From Cristatella mucedo (taxonomy: Eukaryota; Bryozoa; Phylactolaemata; Cristatellidae), in the NCBI GenBank assembly GCA_009760855.2, contig WPIO01000233.1, forward strand, positions 1-64,000: 64,000 nt of DNA, written 5' to 3'. Position 1 is the stretch's first letter. Each line of letters begins with the position of its first letter. Shown here one piece after another: positions 13,972 to 25,000 of this stretch. The notes under the pieces are model-generated. The model had not been told where the DNA came from and ran no database searches. It saw only the letters and a list, made by a program, of their open reading frames with translations. A program made the position numbers and the translations under genes.

Positions 13972-14255
13972 TGCAACGTAATGTAATTTATCTCTGTCTG
14001 CATCTCCACAAAGCCACAAAGACTATGTGCGTGTGATGCAGGAGAGGGTTGTATAGCACACTCGCAGCCTGAGCGGCTTTCGGTACGCATTTGGTAGCCA
14101 GCAGACTTTGTCTCGCTCACTAAAGAGAACGGGGGAAGAATGACTGAGTCAGGAGAGCAGTTAAGGTAAAGTAGTGTGGTAATGTGGTAGTGTGGTAATA
14201 GAAGCTCCGGACGGCTGAAAATGATGGGCCATAGTCGGTAGCAGGAGTGTTTTGC
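13972..14255 (-). mobile_element. LINE-B 3' end
   Basis: Minus strand: from a segment matching the CTGCCGACTATGGC region of other LINE-B copies, through the KSAGYQMRTESRSGCECAI block (compare 39,262-39,400), to the terminal tail with repeated ACATT units (plus-strand AACGTAATGTAATTT at 13,974). The peptide is open here for 118 codons but is a UTR/terminal read-through, not a known domain. Confidence 0.75.
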
Positions 14256-14389
14256 TACTTGCTCGCCTCGAACGTTCAAAAGGAAATCTTCGTTTATGTG
14301 CATATGCCGATTTCACAGTTCCACTTGACGTCTTCCAATGGGCCGATAAGCCGTATGGCTCATGAAAAGTACCAAGATAGATTTTATCT

Positions 14390-14698
14390 CGATACTTTAT
14401 AAAAATGCACGATTGCCTTCATTTAATCTCTCCACAGAGTCAGCATTGCTTCATGTGTACAACGATCTTCTTAAGGATTCAGGCATGGCTAGATTATCTC
14501 TGCTCGTTTTGTTCGATCTTTCGGCAGCTTTTTACTATCGATCATCGGATCCTTCTTCAGCGACTCTCACCTCGCCTGGAGATCACGGGCTCTGCAATGG
14601 TTCAAATCCGATTTCAGTGGGAGATCCAGAGTTTTAGGAACTCTGAAATCTGGGGCACCCCAGAGCTCGGTGCTTGATTCTGTTCTTTTCTCGATTTG
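14390..14698 (+). mobile_element. LINE-A reverse transcriptase, left piece of a split copy
   Basis: Reads STESALLHVYNDLL then LSLLVLFDLSAAF, which is RT motif A with its catalytic Asp. A frameshift then leads to HRILLQRLSPRLEITGSA, and the piece ends in GAPQSSVLDSVLFS (the GVPQGSVLGP block). It stops exactly where the (AAT)n tail of an antisense LINE-A begins. The frame resumes at about 15,338, so this is the left half of one plus-strand element. Confidence 0.8.
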
Positions 14699-15335
14699 TA
14701 ATAATAATAATAATAATAATAATATTGCACTTGATAAAGCGCCCTCAGAGAACTTAATCTCTTTCTAGGCGCTTTACATTTGCTGCAAAGTGATACGCAA
14801 TAGAATATTAAGTAAAATCATGCTTGAAAAACAAACAAAATGAATAACATGGTTAGGGGTTACATGCACTGGGTCAGCATGCAAATGTGGTTAGTGGCAG
14901 CATGAACAGTGTCAGCACGCATAAGCACATCGAGGACGAATCACAAGGACCCACTAAATGCTGTCCTAAATAGGTATGTTTTTAAGTTTCTTTTAAATGT
15001 GGTCAGGTCAGGGGATGTTCTGATGCAGCACGGGAGGGAGTTCCAGGCTGTGGGAGCATACGAGCTAAATGCACGGTCTCCAAAGGATTTAAGGTTTGTA
15101 CGAGGTATTTCTAGACTGTTGGATTCCGAAAAGCGAGTGGTACGATGCTTTGCCTGATGGGGTAGTATATCTGAAAGATAGGCTGGAGCCATAGAATGAA
15201 GAGACCTAAAAGTGAGCGACAAAACCTTGAAGTCAATCCGTTGCTTGACTGGTAACCAGTGCAGGTCGGCGAGAAGTGGAGTAATGTGGCAACTGCGACG
15301 CTCACGACAGACAAGCCTAGCTCTTCTTCTTGCAA
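14699..15335 (-). mobile_element. LINE-A 3' part nested inside another LINE-A
   Basis: 5'-truncated minus-strand copy that begins near the LVCRE segment and includes LHWLPVKQRIDFKVLSLT and GDRAFSSYAPTAWNSLP. A stop after FSGSL, a 3' UTR of about 230 bases, the terminal hairpin and an (ATT)n tail (plus-strand AAT repeat at 14,699-14,724) follow. The C-terminal frame at 14,941-15,222 is still open, so the copy is relatively young. Confidence 0.88.
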
Positions 15336-15337
15336 GC

Positions 15338-16374
15338 TCAATCTAGGCTTTCACTTCACTGTGGATGAAACTAATTTAATTTTGCTTTAAACCCCCCACC
15401 TCTCTGAACGTGGAATTATCTTACCTTCATTACACCATGTATTGATGACATCCACACATGGAGACGGTGGCAAATTTTTCAAAACTAAAGAGTAAATCTA
15501 ACTTACACGTTATGGGAAACCAAGTGGGACTGAGAAATCGGAAAGGCTGACGGTACAAATCGGCTGGGCCAGCATATCTCCTGTTGAATCTGCACGAAAT
15601 CTAGGTGTCATGTTCCGAAGCGCCCGTTTGTTAGACGGCCACATCAGTTCCACAGTCAAGTCTGCCTACTTTCAGCTACGTAACGTTTCTAGCATTCGGG
15701 TTTGTTTGGATAAGGATATAAAAACTAAGTTGGTTCATGCATTTGCGACATTCCGTCTTGACTTCAGTAACTCACTGATTGCTTGCCTAGTGGCATGTTT
15801 AATCATGTGCTTATAGCTGGTGCAAAACTCAGCAACTAGGCTTGTCTGTCTTGAGCGTTGCAGTCGCCACATCACACAGCTTCTCGCCGACCTGCACTGG
15901 CTACTAGTCAAGCAACTGATTGACTTCAAGGCTATGTCGCTCACTTTTAGGTCACATCATTCTTTGGCTCCTGCCTAACTTGAAGATCTACTTACCCACC
16001 AGGCCAAGCATCGCACCACATGCTTTTCTGAATCTAAGAGTTTACCAATACCTCGTACTAAACTCAAATCCTTTGGAGATCGTGCATTTAGTTTGTATGC
16101 TCCCAAAACCTAGAACCCAACTTCCGTCAGGATGTCCCCTGACTTGATCACAGAAAGAAATTACTAACGTACCTATGTGTGACATCATTTAGTGAATCCC
16201 TGTGATTAGTCTTCAATGTTCTAATGCAGGCTGACACTGTGCATCCTGCTACTAACCATACTTGCATGTTGACCCTGTGCTGATTGTGTTTCCTCTGCAG
16301 TAAATGTAAAGCACCTAGTTAGAGATTTATTTGCCAGAGGGAACTTTATCAGGTGATTTTTTATTAATATTATT
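15338..16374 (+). mobile_element. LINE-A, right piece of the split copy, to its 3' end
   Basis: Resumes with LGFHFTVDETNLIL, where the catalytic YADD box of intact copies has become TVDE. CIDDIHTW, ARNLGVMFRS, the HW-V-KQ-IDFK region in broken frames and the 3' UTR follow, ending in the hairpin and a weak T/A tail. Together with 14,390-14,698 it forms one decayed element of about 1.35 kb interrupted by the antisense copy. Confidence 0.82.
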
Positions 16375-17050
16375 AGGATAGTACCATTTTGTGCACTCTA
16401 GGATCGTAGAAATGAGATTCATACCCTAAGTCATTCTGAAGATAATAGGTTGGGCTAGGTTGCCATTTTTATATCTCGAGCTCAATTTTGAAATGCCTAT
16501 TTTGTCGTGCATGCAGATCTTTCCGAGATTGCATATGTCTTGTATTCAACTATGTCTGGAGCAGTCGCATGTTTATTTTCTTCCGGGTATCAGTTAAGTA
16601 ATCCATTCTAATTCCATTACCCTCCCAGCTTGGAGGCTCATAATGCGTAACGCTCAGCTACCATTATTTAGTTTGAGGTGGAAGACGGTTTTATTTGTGC
16701 TCTAGTTTGGTCCACTGCGATTGGTTAAATAATTAGTCAGTTCTAATGTGCCGCTTTGGGGTTTAATTTCTGCCACGACTTTTGAGCTCCGCTTGCAGTT
16801 CATTAGACCGATTCTGGCTCATTTTAGCCGGCCTTGGTCGGTTCAAACTTGTCATAGGATCCAGCTTCTTTCAGATGTCTCCCGTAAAAATTTCACGAGG
16901 CTATAATTGCACGGCATGGCAAAGTAAAGACCACGTGGAATATATCCTCAGAATCAAACCTGAGCCATTATCAAATAGTATCTTGCTGAAAATGTGCAAG
17001 TAGCTGAAGCTGTAATCTTCATACAGCCGCTGCACAATGAATATAATTCA
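16375..17050. other. No firm feature; one weak exon candidate
   Basis: A pyrimidine-rich CTTCTTTCAG precedes an ATG at about 16,875, opening a 42-codon frame that begins MSPVKISRGYNCTAW and ends at 17,003. It is too short and unsupported to call. Confidence 0.35.
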
Positions 17051-17054
17051 TTTA

Positions 17055-17195
17055 CATAATTCATTTGCATAGCCCCCTGAGAGAATTTAACCTCTACTTA
17101 GGCGCTTCACATATGCCTCGGAGCTCGAGCCTATGACCACAGCCAGACCTTGGTCGGGGCGAGCACCTTATCCGCTTTGCTAAACTAACTGACGT
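17055..17195 (-). repeat. SINE-A copy (tRNA-derived)
   Basis: Minus-strand copy with tail, B-box-like block (GGCTCGAGCTCC) and tRNA-like head. Collinear with 9,131 and 51,792, with about the same length, and more diverged in the head. Confidence 0.85.
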
Positions 17196-17263
17196 AGCTA
17201 CACAACCCAACTGAAGTAATCTGTAATCTGTAATTTAATATAACGTGCGATGCCGACGTCTAG

Positions 17264-17661
17264 CGTTGCCTTTGTAAAAATGCGTGCAAAAGAGCAAGTT
17301 CGTCATTGGATCGTGGACCTGAGTGCAGAGTCGGCCAGGCCTATTTCTACGACCATTCACACCCGAAGGTTATCAAGGTTGAGTACGATGACATGTTTCA
17401 ACAATATGTTAACTCTGCACGCATAATGTCGCTCCGTGAACTATGGAGGTTTACAAAAGTTAGACTAATAGTGGTAAAGAAAGAGTAGTCGATATTATGC
17501 TCAATCAGCGACAACGAGCTAGCGACTGCGAAAGTAATCACTCGTGTATGGCAACTGTTTCGGCCGAAGACTTTGAGCAGGCTCGGTATAAGCTTATTGC
17601 TGATAAAGCAGATGCCCACTTTTATGTTTACGTCTGGCCGACTATGTTCAAAGAGGTCTAG
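17264..17661 (+). pseudogene. Frameshifted coding-like block, unknown family
   Basis: Two open frames abut with a frame change. 17,264-17,488 contains GQAYFYDHSHPKVIKVEYDD and SLRELWRFTKVRLIVVKKE. 17,497-17,661 (54 codons, too short for the usual cutoff) contains VSAEDFEQARYKLIADKAD and HFYVYVWPTMFKEV. Both have a protein-like composition rich in charged and aromatic residues, and both end at good stops. A single base change near 17,480 would connect them, which suggests a damaged gene or domesticated element; alternatively the GTAAAG at 17,473 is a splice donor. I do not recognise the family. It lies 1.3 kb upstream of the CARD-like exons on the same strand, but no link is shown. Confidence 0.35.
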
Positions 17662-17664
17662 TGA

Positions 17665-18475
17665 GACCAGGCTCTTTCGTTACATCATTGGCTGGTCAGA
17701 TGCAAATTAAGTGGACTTCGTCAATAAGTTTTTCGGTAGTCATTAGCACTTTATTCGCTGATATTTCACAAGCATTCTGATGTTACAGGTTTGCAGGCTA
17801 GCTCAGCATTTAGCAGTGTGGATCTCTCCACGTACCTCATCTCTCTACACAGCGGTTTTAGCCCGTCGGTTCTGTGCTCGCACTGCACAAACGTGGTCGT
17901 GGGTTCACGTGCTGTGCTGTAGGAGACTCTCCATAGCAGCCTTCTGCGATAGCCGCCGATGCACTTGGGCTGCTGTATGCAAGTGGTTTAAAGATGCTAA
18001 CCTTCACCTTTACTTTGCTCTGGCAGTAGAAATGCCATCGCAGCCAGTTTCTTTTGTGGGCAATGCCATATTGAAGGGACGATATTGAATAAGTCTTGTG
18101 AAAGGCAGTGACTGTATTTCTAAAGTATCCAACGTGAGTACTTCTCCGGTATCAATTTGTAAAGCAAATTTTCCTTGCTGATACGACCTCCAAAAATATA
18201 TTAACAAGCAAGTGATGTCCAGTTTATAACTTATATCATGGCGACGCAAGTAAGTTGGCGTCTGTTGCAGTCCTACATTAGTATTCATTTGTACGTTCGA
18301 CGAGTTTGCTAGAGCACCTTTGTGGTCAGCTAAAACCGAGACCTTCTAGCCGAAATTTGAAGGCCGTAAAAATATGAGCCGCGAGAGCTCTATAGCACGC
18401 TAGAGTAGTAGTGAGGACACTTGAGCAGTAACTTGTGAGATGTTGGGCTCAATACTAGCTCACGCCGACGTACTA
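17665..18475. other. No supportable feature
   Basis: Contains a 102-codon frame (17,780-18,088), rich in Cys, Arg and Trp, of unrecognised type. A GTGGGTTCACGTGC resembles a degenerate B box, but no second copy is visible to make it a SINE. Confidence 0.4.
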
Positions 18476-18605
18476 TCTTCGTCTGCCGACTGTTGCACAT
18501 CCTTTGCAACCGTCCTGAGCTGCTACTTGCATGATGCTCACTACTTCAACTGCTCCCGAGACTCGGCTATGCCTCTGGCGTTCTCTTTGTTGCGTTTGAT
18601 TCACT
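18476..18605 (+). mobile_element. LINE-B 3' UTR fragment
   Basis: Parallels 39,175-39,295: a CTGCCGACT segment, then GTCCTGAGCTGCTA, CTCACTACTTCAACTGCTC and CTTTGTTGCGT. It stops before the usual terminal tail, so it is truncated on both sides. Confidence 0.6.
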
Positions 18606-19007
18606 TTGCTGGCCGCGGAATGTGCACAGAAAGACATTTAAGCTTTGCGTGGGCAATACAAAATCCTCCTTCATAGTGTTGCTAGACTTCGGGTGTGGGG
18701 TCGTCCTAGATATACGGACTAGTGAAGCGAGACTTGATATTTGAGTACATCTGACCTTTTATTGTGGAGATTGAGTTGTGAGCGAAAAAATGACTAGTGT
18801 CCAGTCGTTCTTCATTGCTTATTAAAGGATGGCAAAACACATGACTGGCAAGATAATTTTGGAACTCCACACTGTTTGCATGTGAGATCCTTAAAGTTGG
18901 TAGAATTGTAGCTGTTGCTGCAATACAGCGTTGGATTTTGTTAAATAAAAATATATTTGCATTTACTTTTTTGCTTAACCAACAAGGTGTTTAATCTCTT
19001 CTTTTAG

Positions 19008-19177
19008 AAGTGCATTCCTCACCATCTGTGGCGGCAGACAAGAAAGAACTGCACGATGCTATCCGTGCAAGTAGTTATCAAATTACTGAACGCTTGTCAT
19101 TGGAACAGACCAAGAAGATCGCACTTTACATGTACTCAAAAAAAGCACTGGGATATTCAGAGCTTGAGACGATAATG
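19008..19177 (+). CDS. CARD-like protein, penultimate coding exon
   Basis: An internal exon: acceptor TCTTCTTTTAG ends at 19,007 and donor ATG/GTAAAA is at 19,178. It enters with two bases of a split codon and leaves in phase 0. The frame (from 19,010) gives KKELHDAIRASSYQITERL then SLEQTKKIALYMYSKKAL and GYSELETIM, amphipathic helices matching helices 1-3 of a caspase-recruitment/death fold. With the next exon the whole six-helix domain is completed. CARDs mediate homotypic assembly in apoptosis and innate immune signalling (family knowledge); the partner here is unknown. Upstream exons were not found. The exon boundaries are more certain than the CARD name; a related death-fold subtype is the main alternative. 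Confidence 0.62.
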
Positions 19178-20312
19178 GTAAAAACTCGTGTTGTAGCCGT
19201 CTCCTTTTGTGAGTTATCAAGCAATGAGATTAAGATTTTTCTCTCCGGGCAGTATTACGTAGGCTATTATTTTTATTAATAATTGTTATTAATATTTATA
19301 ATAATGTTCAACCTCACAAGCCATCGTAATCATAGCCTGTTTGGTATTTTAGTTATTGAGTTATAAACGCATTTTTGTAATGCTTTGGCTTGTAGGTTTA
19401 CCCTCTGTAAACATGACCTGTTATTTCTGCTGAGCTTATGGACAGTAAGTGGCAACCTTCCAGATCTTTCGATTTAAATTCCTATATACATTTTAAATTG
19501 ATTTAGAATTTTAGATAGCAAATAAACCGTTTTCTATATTTTTAGTTTGAATAATGACAATTTGGCAGTATTCACTGCTTCAGTGGTAATGGCGTCCTTT
19601 AATACTAATGCTAGTAGTAATCAGTATAATAAAAGACGAGCACATACCTCAAGAAAACACAATCAATACTTAGTTAATGCAGGTTTTATTATATTAATAT
19701 ATTGATATAAATACATGACATAGCGACTTGCCTCAAAATATAACTCTCAGGTATGGGTTGGCATTTGATTACTGGTGTTGCTATATCTTATGCAGTGAAA
19801 ATAGAAGCTTCTAACTAATCATATTCATGCATATGCTGACCTTTTGCTGCAAGCTCATGAAAAGTTTATCCTTCGATAGATTTGGTCCTCCGGCTGGGAC
19901 CTTTTATAGTAGGCGAACAGTTTACTGAGCCTGTCAAGATGGCGACTAATTCATTGTTTTTTAGTCTTGCCCATGGTAAAGCACTTCACGTGTAAGTAAT
20001 GTTCTCTGTAAAAAAAACTACATAAAGATAAATTCAAGCTGACATATGCTACTAAAATAGCTGCCAAGTACATGTACTATGTAAATATGCTTTCAGATAT
20101 ATTTCTAATTCTGACATTGAGTTTAATCACTTGAGTTTAATCAATTATTACCAATGCTTTAAGCATCACTCTGTTGTCCCTGCTGCTTTAGTAATGCTGA
20201 ATGAGTTTTTGTCTATTCAAACACAGCTCTTTAAGATTGGTCTTTCTGTTTCAACTATGGACCGTCTTTCTCTGCGTTGATTTTGGTCATTCTGAGCCGG
20301 TGTGTCTCCTAG
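19178..20312 (+). other. Intron of the CARD-like gene (1,135 bases)
   Basis: GTAAAA donor at 19,178 and TGTGTCTCCTAG acceptor ending at 20,312. A+T-rich, phase 0, no repeat family of this window inside. Its position between helices 3 and 4 of the predicted domain preserves the frame exactly. Confidence 0.6.
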
Positions 20313-20471
20313 GCTAAGGACAAGTCCACGGCTGCTGCTACCTGTCTTGTCATGAATTACGTGTTAAAGAATCCCGAGAAAGCAGCTGAGACCTTTGTAT
20401 CTGCCCTTGACGATGCGGAAGCTTACACAATTGTAGAATTGATAAGGGCCGAAATCAGCACTGCTAACTGA
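20313..20471 (+). CDS. CARD-like protein, last coding exon
   Basis: Begins directly after CCTAG and reads in phase 0 for 52 codons to TGA at 20,469. It contains AKDKSTAAATCLVMNYVLKN, then PEKAAETFVSALDDAE and AYTIVELIRAEISTAN. These fit helices 4-6 of a CARD: the conserved small-residue/Leu helix, the G/N-P-x-A-xx-F-xx-AL helix and the terminal Leu-Ile helix. The protein ends right after the domain, as in C-terminal CARD architectures. A consensus donor (CAG/GTAGGT) sits at 20,481, ten bases past the stop, so the 3' UTR may be spliced or an alternative end may exist. Confidence 0.62.
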   Translation, partial: AKDKSTAAATCLVMNYVLKNPEKAAETFVSALDDAEAYTIVELIRAEISTAN

Positions 20472-21235
20472 GAGATTTCAGGTAGGTCTCTCTCCTGCGA
20501 GCTCAGATTAGTGTTTATTCAGGTTAAATAGGACATATATGCTTAGCATCCAGGTACTCGAATTCGTAAACTTGTTATTATAAGCTGGTAGAGCTGCTGT
20601 ATTCTCAAAAGCAATGTCTAATACATTTTTATTTTAGCTCTCTTTGGTCTACGATTGTTACACTTTTTCTCCGTTACCCATGTCTTATAAAATCATGAAA
20701 AAGCCTACAATTTCTTAAAATCTGTGTTATGCTACATTGATATTTGAAATTTCGTAAACTGCTATTTTTTATAGTAGGAGTCATGATGCCATTGCAAACA
20801 ATTTGGCTTTATTAGTATATAATTTTATATGCGTACTAAATTTTAGTATGCATTCATACTAGTGAATCACAGTGCAATTCAATTTGGTAGCTTCGTTGGT
20901 GGGTCTTCAATGATATTTACTAAGTTCACCATCTGTAATTGCCTTTGAGACACGGAGTAGGGCAATGGTCAGTACTACACTGCCTACTCAGCAGCTGCTA
21001 CGTCAATTGGCTAATCCTCTCGCCAACCAACGTTGCACCCGAAATTGGGCCTTATATACCGGGTGTCATGACTTAATATTATTATAATAACAATTAAAAA
21101 ATAGCAGAGTTTTAACATTAAACTAAGACTCTATTTAGGCCGTACTAGCCGATTCCGTATCCTCATTTGTCTAGCGACCGAAGAGCTTTTAGGGCATCAC
21201 CCCAGCTTGTAGTGGCAATGTAGACTCAGGCACCG
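20472..21235. other. Presumed 3' region of the CARD-like gene; nothing else seen
   Basis: A+T-rich, no open frame of note. The poly(A) site cannot be placed with confidence. Confidence 0.35.
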
Positions 21236-21237
21236 AA

Positions 21238-21318
21238 CGATTTCAACACCGACCTCGCGGTCAAGGTCGTCAAAAGCAGCTGCTTTGCTTATTGTGCCAT
21301 CACGGCTCACCGCACGTA
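21238..21318 (-). repeat. SINE-B fragment
   Basis: Minus strand: GTGAGCCGTGATGGCACA then a purine-rich spacer and GACCGCGAGGTCGGTG, collinear with the head of the SINE-B at 27,567. The 3' half is missing. Confidence 0.65.
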
Positions 21319-21319
21319 A

Positions 21320-22540
21320 GTCGCTTGCACATTACGGTGTAAGTCCTAGGTGCAAGTCATGCATAATTCTTTGTTCACTTTCTCACTTCAAGTGGGGTAA
21401 TGGCAGCTAAGGATCTTCTGCTGCTACGTAAATGAGGCTGCTGTGTGAAGGAAGATACATTTACTTTAGGTAATTCGAATGGTAATGGTAATATGTTAAT
21501 TTTTCAATGCTAGCATCGACAACAATTCTATTAGTTAGTGGTAAAGAGTCGGCATGCTTCCGTCAAGGCAGCTGATTCTGCGACCTTATTTTTATTCAAG
21601 TTCCTGGACTTAAGAGCAAATTTTTAATGCATGCACTGTTTTCAAAGGATTTAAAATAGGTTAGAGGAGTAGTTAGAGGGCTTCTGTTACAATAAAAATG
21701 GTGCACTGGCTAGCCTAATTTAGACGTGCACACTGTTGGTCGGGGAAAGAGAATTAAGGAACCGAAAAATTGACCAACATGAAAACAAGCTAAATAAGCT
21801 GCTTGATGCGGAGCTATGCAGTCGATAATAAGTGATTTGACATACAGGACAAGCTAAGCTACAAAGAATTTAATAACTGTTAGCATCTTCTTGAATCGGC
21901 TGATAAACCTCCATTTAGCGAGCTGCAGCATCAAGAATGGACATCTTAAATGCAGTTAAAACTTGAGTATGGAATATTTATTTAGAATAATATATATTCT
22001 ACGGTCTGTCCTTACCGATTTTCTAGACAAATTCGACAGTTTCAATCGCTGCATACCTGAAAGCAAATTTACTTGAGCATATAGGTGATTTGGTCAGCCA
22101 GCGAAAAATCACTTTAAAATACTCCTCCGGTAGCCAGCTGACTGCTACAGGAGATACTCTAGTCTACTTTGAGGGGGCTAGGGTTTACAAATATTTGAGT
22201 AAGAAAATGTGTACCGATACCTTGCAAGTTTTTTAGAAAATCTGCTGCCATTAAAGCGTGAATGTTAGCGACCCAGCTGCGAACGACATTCCAAGAGTGC
22301 GTTTTCGGAAAACATGGTACGTTTAAACCACATGTACTCCTTAGGGTTGCCTACACTTAATGAGGTTAAATAGTCGATTGGGTTTGCTTAATTAATAAGC
22401 TAGAGAAAGAACATACATTGTGAAAAACAATTGACCCGAAGCTCGCTTTAAAGTTTTGGTACTGCTGCCAGTTGTCATGAACCATCTCACTGTTAATTGA
22501 ATATGTGATGCCTAGGCATCTACTCCTCCACCAAGCTAAG
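21320..22540. other. No feature seen
   Basis: A+T-rich; no frame above 60 codons, no recognised repeat. Confidence 0.5.
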
Positions 22541-22544
22541 AATC

Positions 22545-22975
22545 ATAACACCAGCCTTTCGGAATTTAACTGTATACCCATATCTCGTATAAATATCAAA
22601 TCCTTGAAACCGCATCTTTTGTTCATTTGTTCGTAAAGCCTGGAACTTAATCTCGACGTACTTCATACCTCCTGAGTTTTCCACATTAAAAAAAAACTAT
22701 AAGCGCATATATGTTTGACTGCATTTAGTAGGTCCTTGTGATCCGTCAGATATGCACTTTGGTATTCTGACACTGTGCATGCTGCCACCTACCATACTTG
22801 CATGGTGACTCTGTTGCAAGTCACCCATAACCATGCTATTCTTGTTGTTTGTTCAGCATACTACCACTAACTATTCGATCGTGCTTCCCTTGCAGCCAAT
22901 GTAAAGTGCCGAGAAAGAGATTGAACTCCCTTAGGGCGCTTTAGCAAGTGTATCAAAATTATTATTTGGTAAAAG
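22545..22975 (+). mobile_element. LINE-A 3' end, decayed
   Basis: Begins in the coding C-terminus (VRKAWNLISTYF, equivalent to APKAWNSLPT in better copies), then the 3' UTR with GTGCATGCTGCCAC and CTTGCATGGTGACTC, the terminal hairpin and ATTATTATT. Several indels. Confidence 0.8.
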
Positions 22976-24765
22976 AATAGGCACCGACAAAAGACAAGAC
23001 GATCCATTTCGTGACTCGCTGTGAAGAGATCGATTTGAACTAGTAGAGATGGTGTTCTCTAAGGAAGTTTGTGAGATCGGGCCATTGACATGTGACATTA
23101 CCATCTGAGAGTTAGTCGCTGCACCAACCCTGCTGTTCAACTTGGAGCATGTTGGACGATGATGACGCTTCCCTGTGTCAAACCCGAAGGCTTGAAATTA
23201 GACTTCTGCACAAAGTATTAGTGCTGCTGATCACTACTGTCCATTTTTGAACGGTTAAGTCTTAGGTTTCCCGAACATCACGCCTGGCCAATGACGAATA
23301 ACTCTACTGGCTACTGACTGCTGACTTCCCGGGCTTAAAATAAAGTGCCCATGTTGTACTTAGCTATTTAGTAGGGCCTCAGTAGGCGATATATATCAAT
23401 GCTTTGACTGCGATGAAATGCATAGACTCTCGTTAACCCAATCACTCGTGCCTGGACGACAGTGCTGTGGTATTCTGGGTCAATGCAGCTGGTCGCTGTC
23501 TAGAATTGATGATTTGGACTTGACTGTTAACACACGTGACTCCTTGCATCGTCGTTCTTCAGCATCCCTCTCAGCATGGTTATACATACGATTCCACAGC
23601 TAAAGTATTTGCTGCCTCCATTATCGGTGGCATACCCAACCACACCTGTACTATTTTGTTCTTTTCATATCGGTGGCATACACAGCTTCTTGTATTAAGT
23701 AGTTAATCAAACGGTAGTCTTTCTAGTGCTAGCCCTACCACAAACACAGGACTGCAGACCGGCATAGCCAGTGCAGAATATATCTCGTCGGAAATAGCAG
23801 GCTTCCATTTTCCTGGCTAAAATTTTTCTGAAGCCACTATTCCTGCGATGTGCCTATAGAGTCTCCTTATGCTGACTCTGAGGATCTCAAAAGTCTGGCT
23901 ACAGCAGGAATTCTAGGCTTAAACTGTTGACAATAGTTTAGCTAATCCAGCGCCACACATTTCGGAGTTTTTTAGGTAGGAACTGCAGCTTAAGTGGTTG
24001 CCGTTTCAGTTCTCCTGGTTAAATTTGTAAAGCCTTAGAGAGTAACCTCAGAGCTTCCGTATTTTATTGTCAAGTGTGGCAGCTGTGGATATTTAAATCG
24101 TGCTCATCGACTGGCCGAGGGACCTCTCGATCACTAGCTGAGGCCGTTTGAGCAACTGAAGTTGAGGAATTGGAGTTCTTTTATTTCTTCTGGATAGACT
24201 ACATCAAGTTATCTACCTTTTCGACTAATCGTATCTAAAATCTAGAAAACAACGTTTTGAGAGCCAGAACTGTAGCTAGATATAGTGCTGACTTTGTAGC
24301 GGTTGATTTCAGCGTTTTTTCGTGGTCTTCACTCCCTCCCCGATTTTGATATAGCAGCTATAATCGGCATCAGCTATGAGGCATACGAACGATTAGCAAT
24401 ATTCAGTGTTTCTCAGACTCAAGAAGATCATGTTTAATCTTATGTATGCTTTCTTAAGCCATAACTTATTATTGTTTAATTCTTCCGAGCCTATTTAAAA
24501 AATTGACCGTGTGCCCACTTAGACAGGAGTATCACTGCCAAACTAATTTAACCGTACTAAGCGCTGCCTTATTACAAAACAAAGTTTCTTTATCCTGGAA
24601 ATTACTTTAGTCAAACTAGTTCAAGATTCTGGGATTTGGCATCTAAACGATTCATTTTTCTTCATTCGGGACTCTCGGCTTATTCCCTTAATTGACAGCT
24701 GCTGATAATACAAAATAGCATGCCGTCCACTCTGCTGTAAATGGAATACCGTATTCGGGATTCTA
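22976..24765. other. No supportable feature
   Basis: Short frames only (at most 69 codons). Mixed composition, no repeats shared with other parts of the window. Confidence 0.45.
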
Positions 24766-24769
24766 CTTC

Positions 24770-25000
24770 TGTCTGAGCTTCACAGTCTCACTATTAAGCT
24801 TCAATTGAACTTTAAGAGCCTTGCCTATTGTGACATCACAGCTCACCTGCCAAGCTGTAGAAGCAGTCTTCTGAATGAAGGTTTTAAAATATAAGCACCT
24901 GTCGAAAACGACAGCCAAATTTTGAGCACGTGGTGATGGTCGCATAACAGCACCATTTACCCAAATCCGTATCCTAAACCATGATACTCAGAAACCATAG
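24770..25000 (-). mobile_element. LINE-B RT fragment
   Basis: Minus strand, collinear with 60,815-60,935: reads RPSPRAQNLAVVFDRCLYF and KTFIQKTAST. This is the segment after the YADD box that in CR1/L2 elements reads ARNLGVIFDSSLSF. No 3' end; an isolated fragment. Confidence 0.65.

Noticed and set aside
17780-18088. tRNA-like SINE or Cys-rich gene
   Set aside because: A lone degenerate B-box word, no second copy; the 102-codon frame has no cysteine spacing typical of a known domain.
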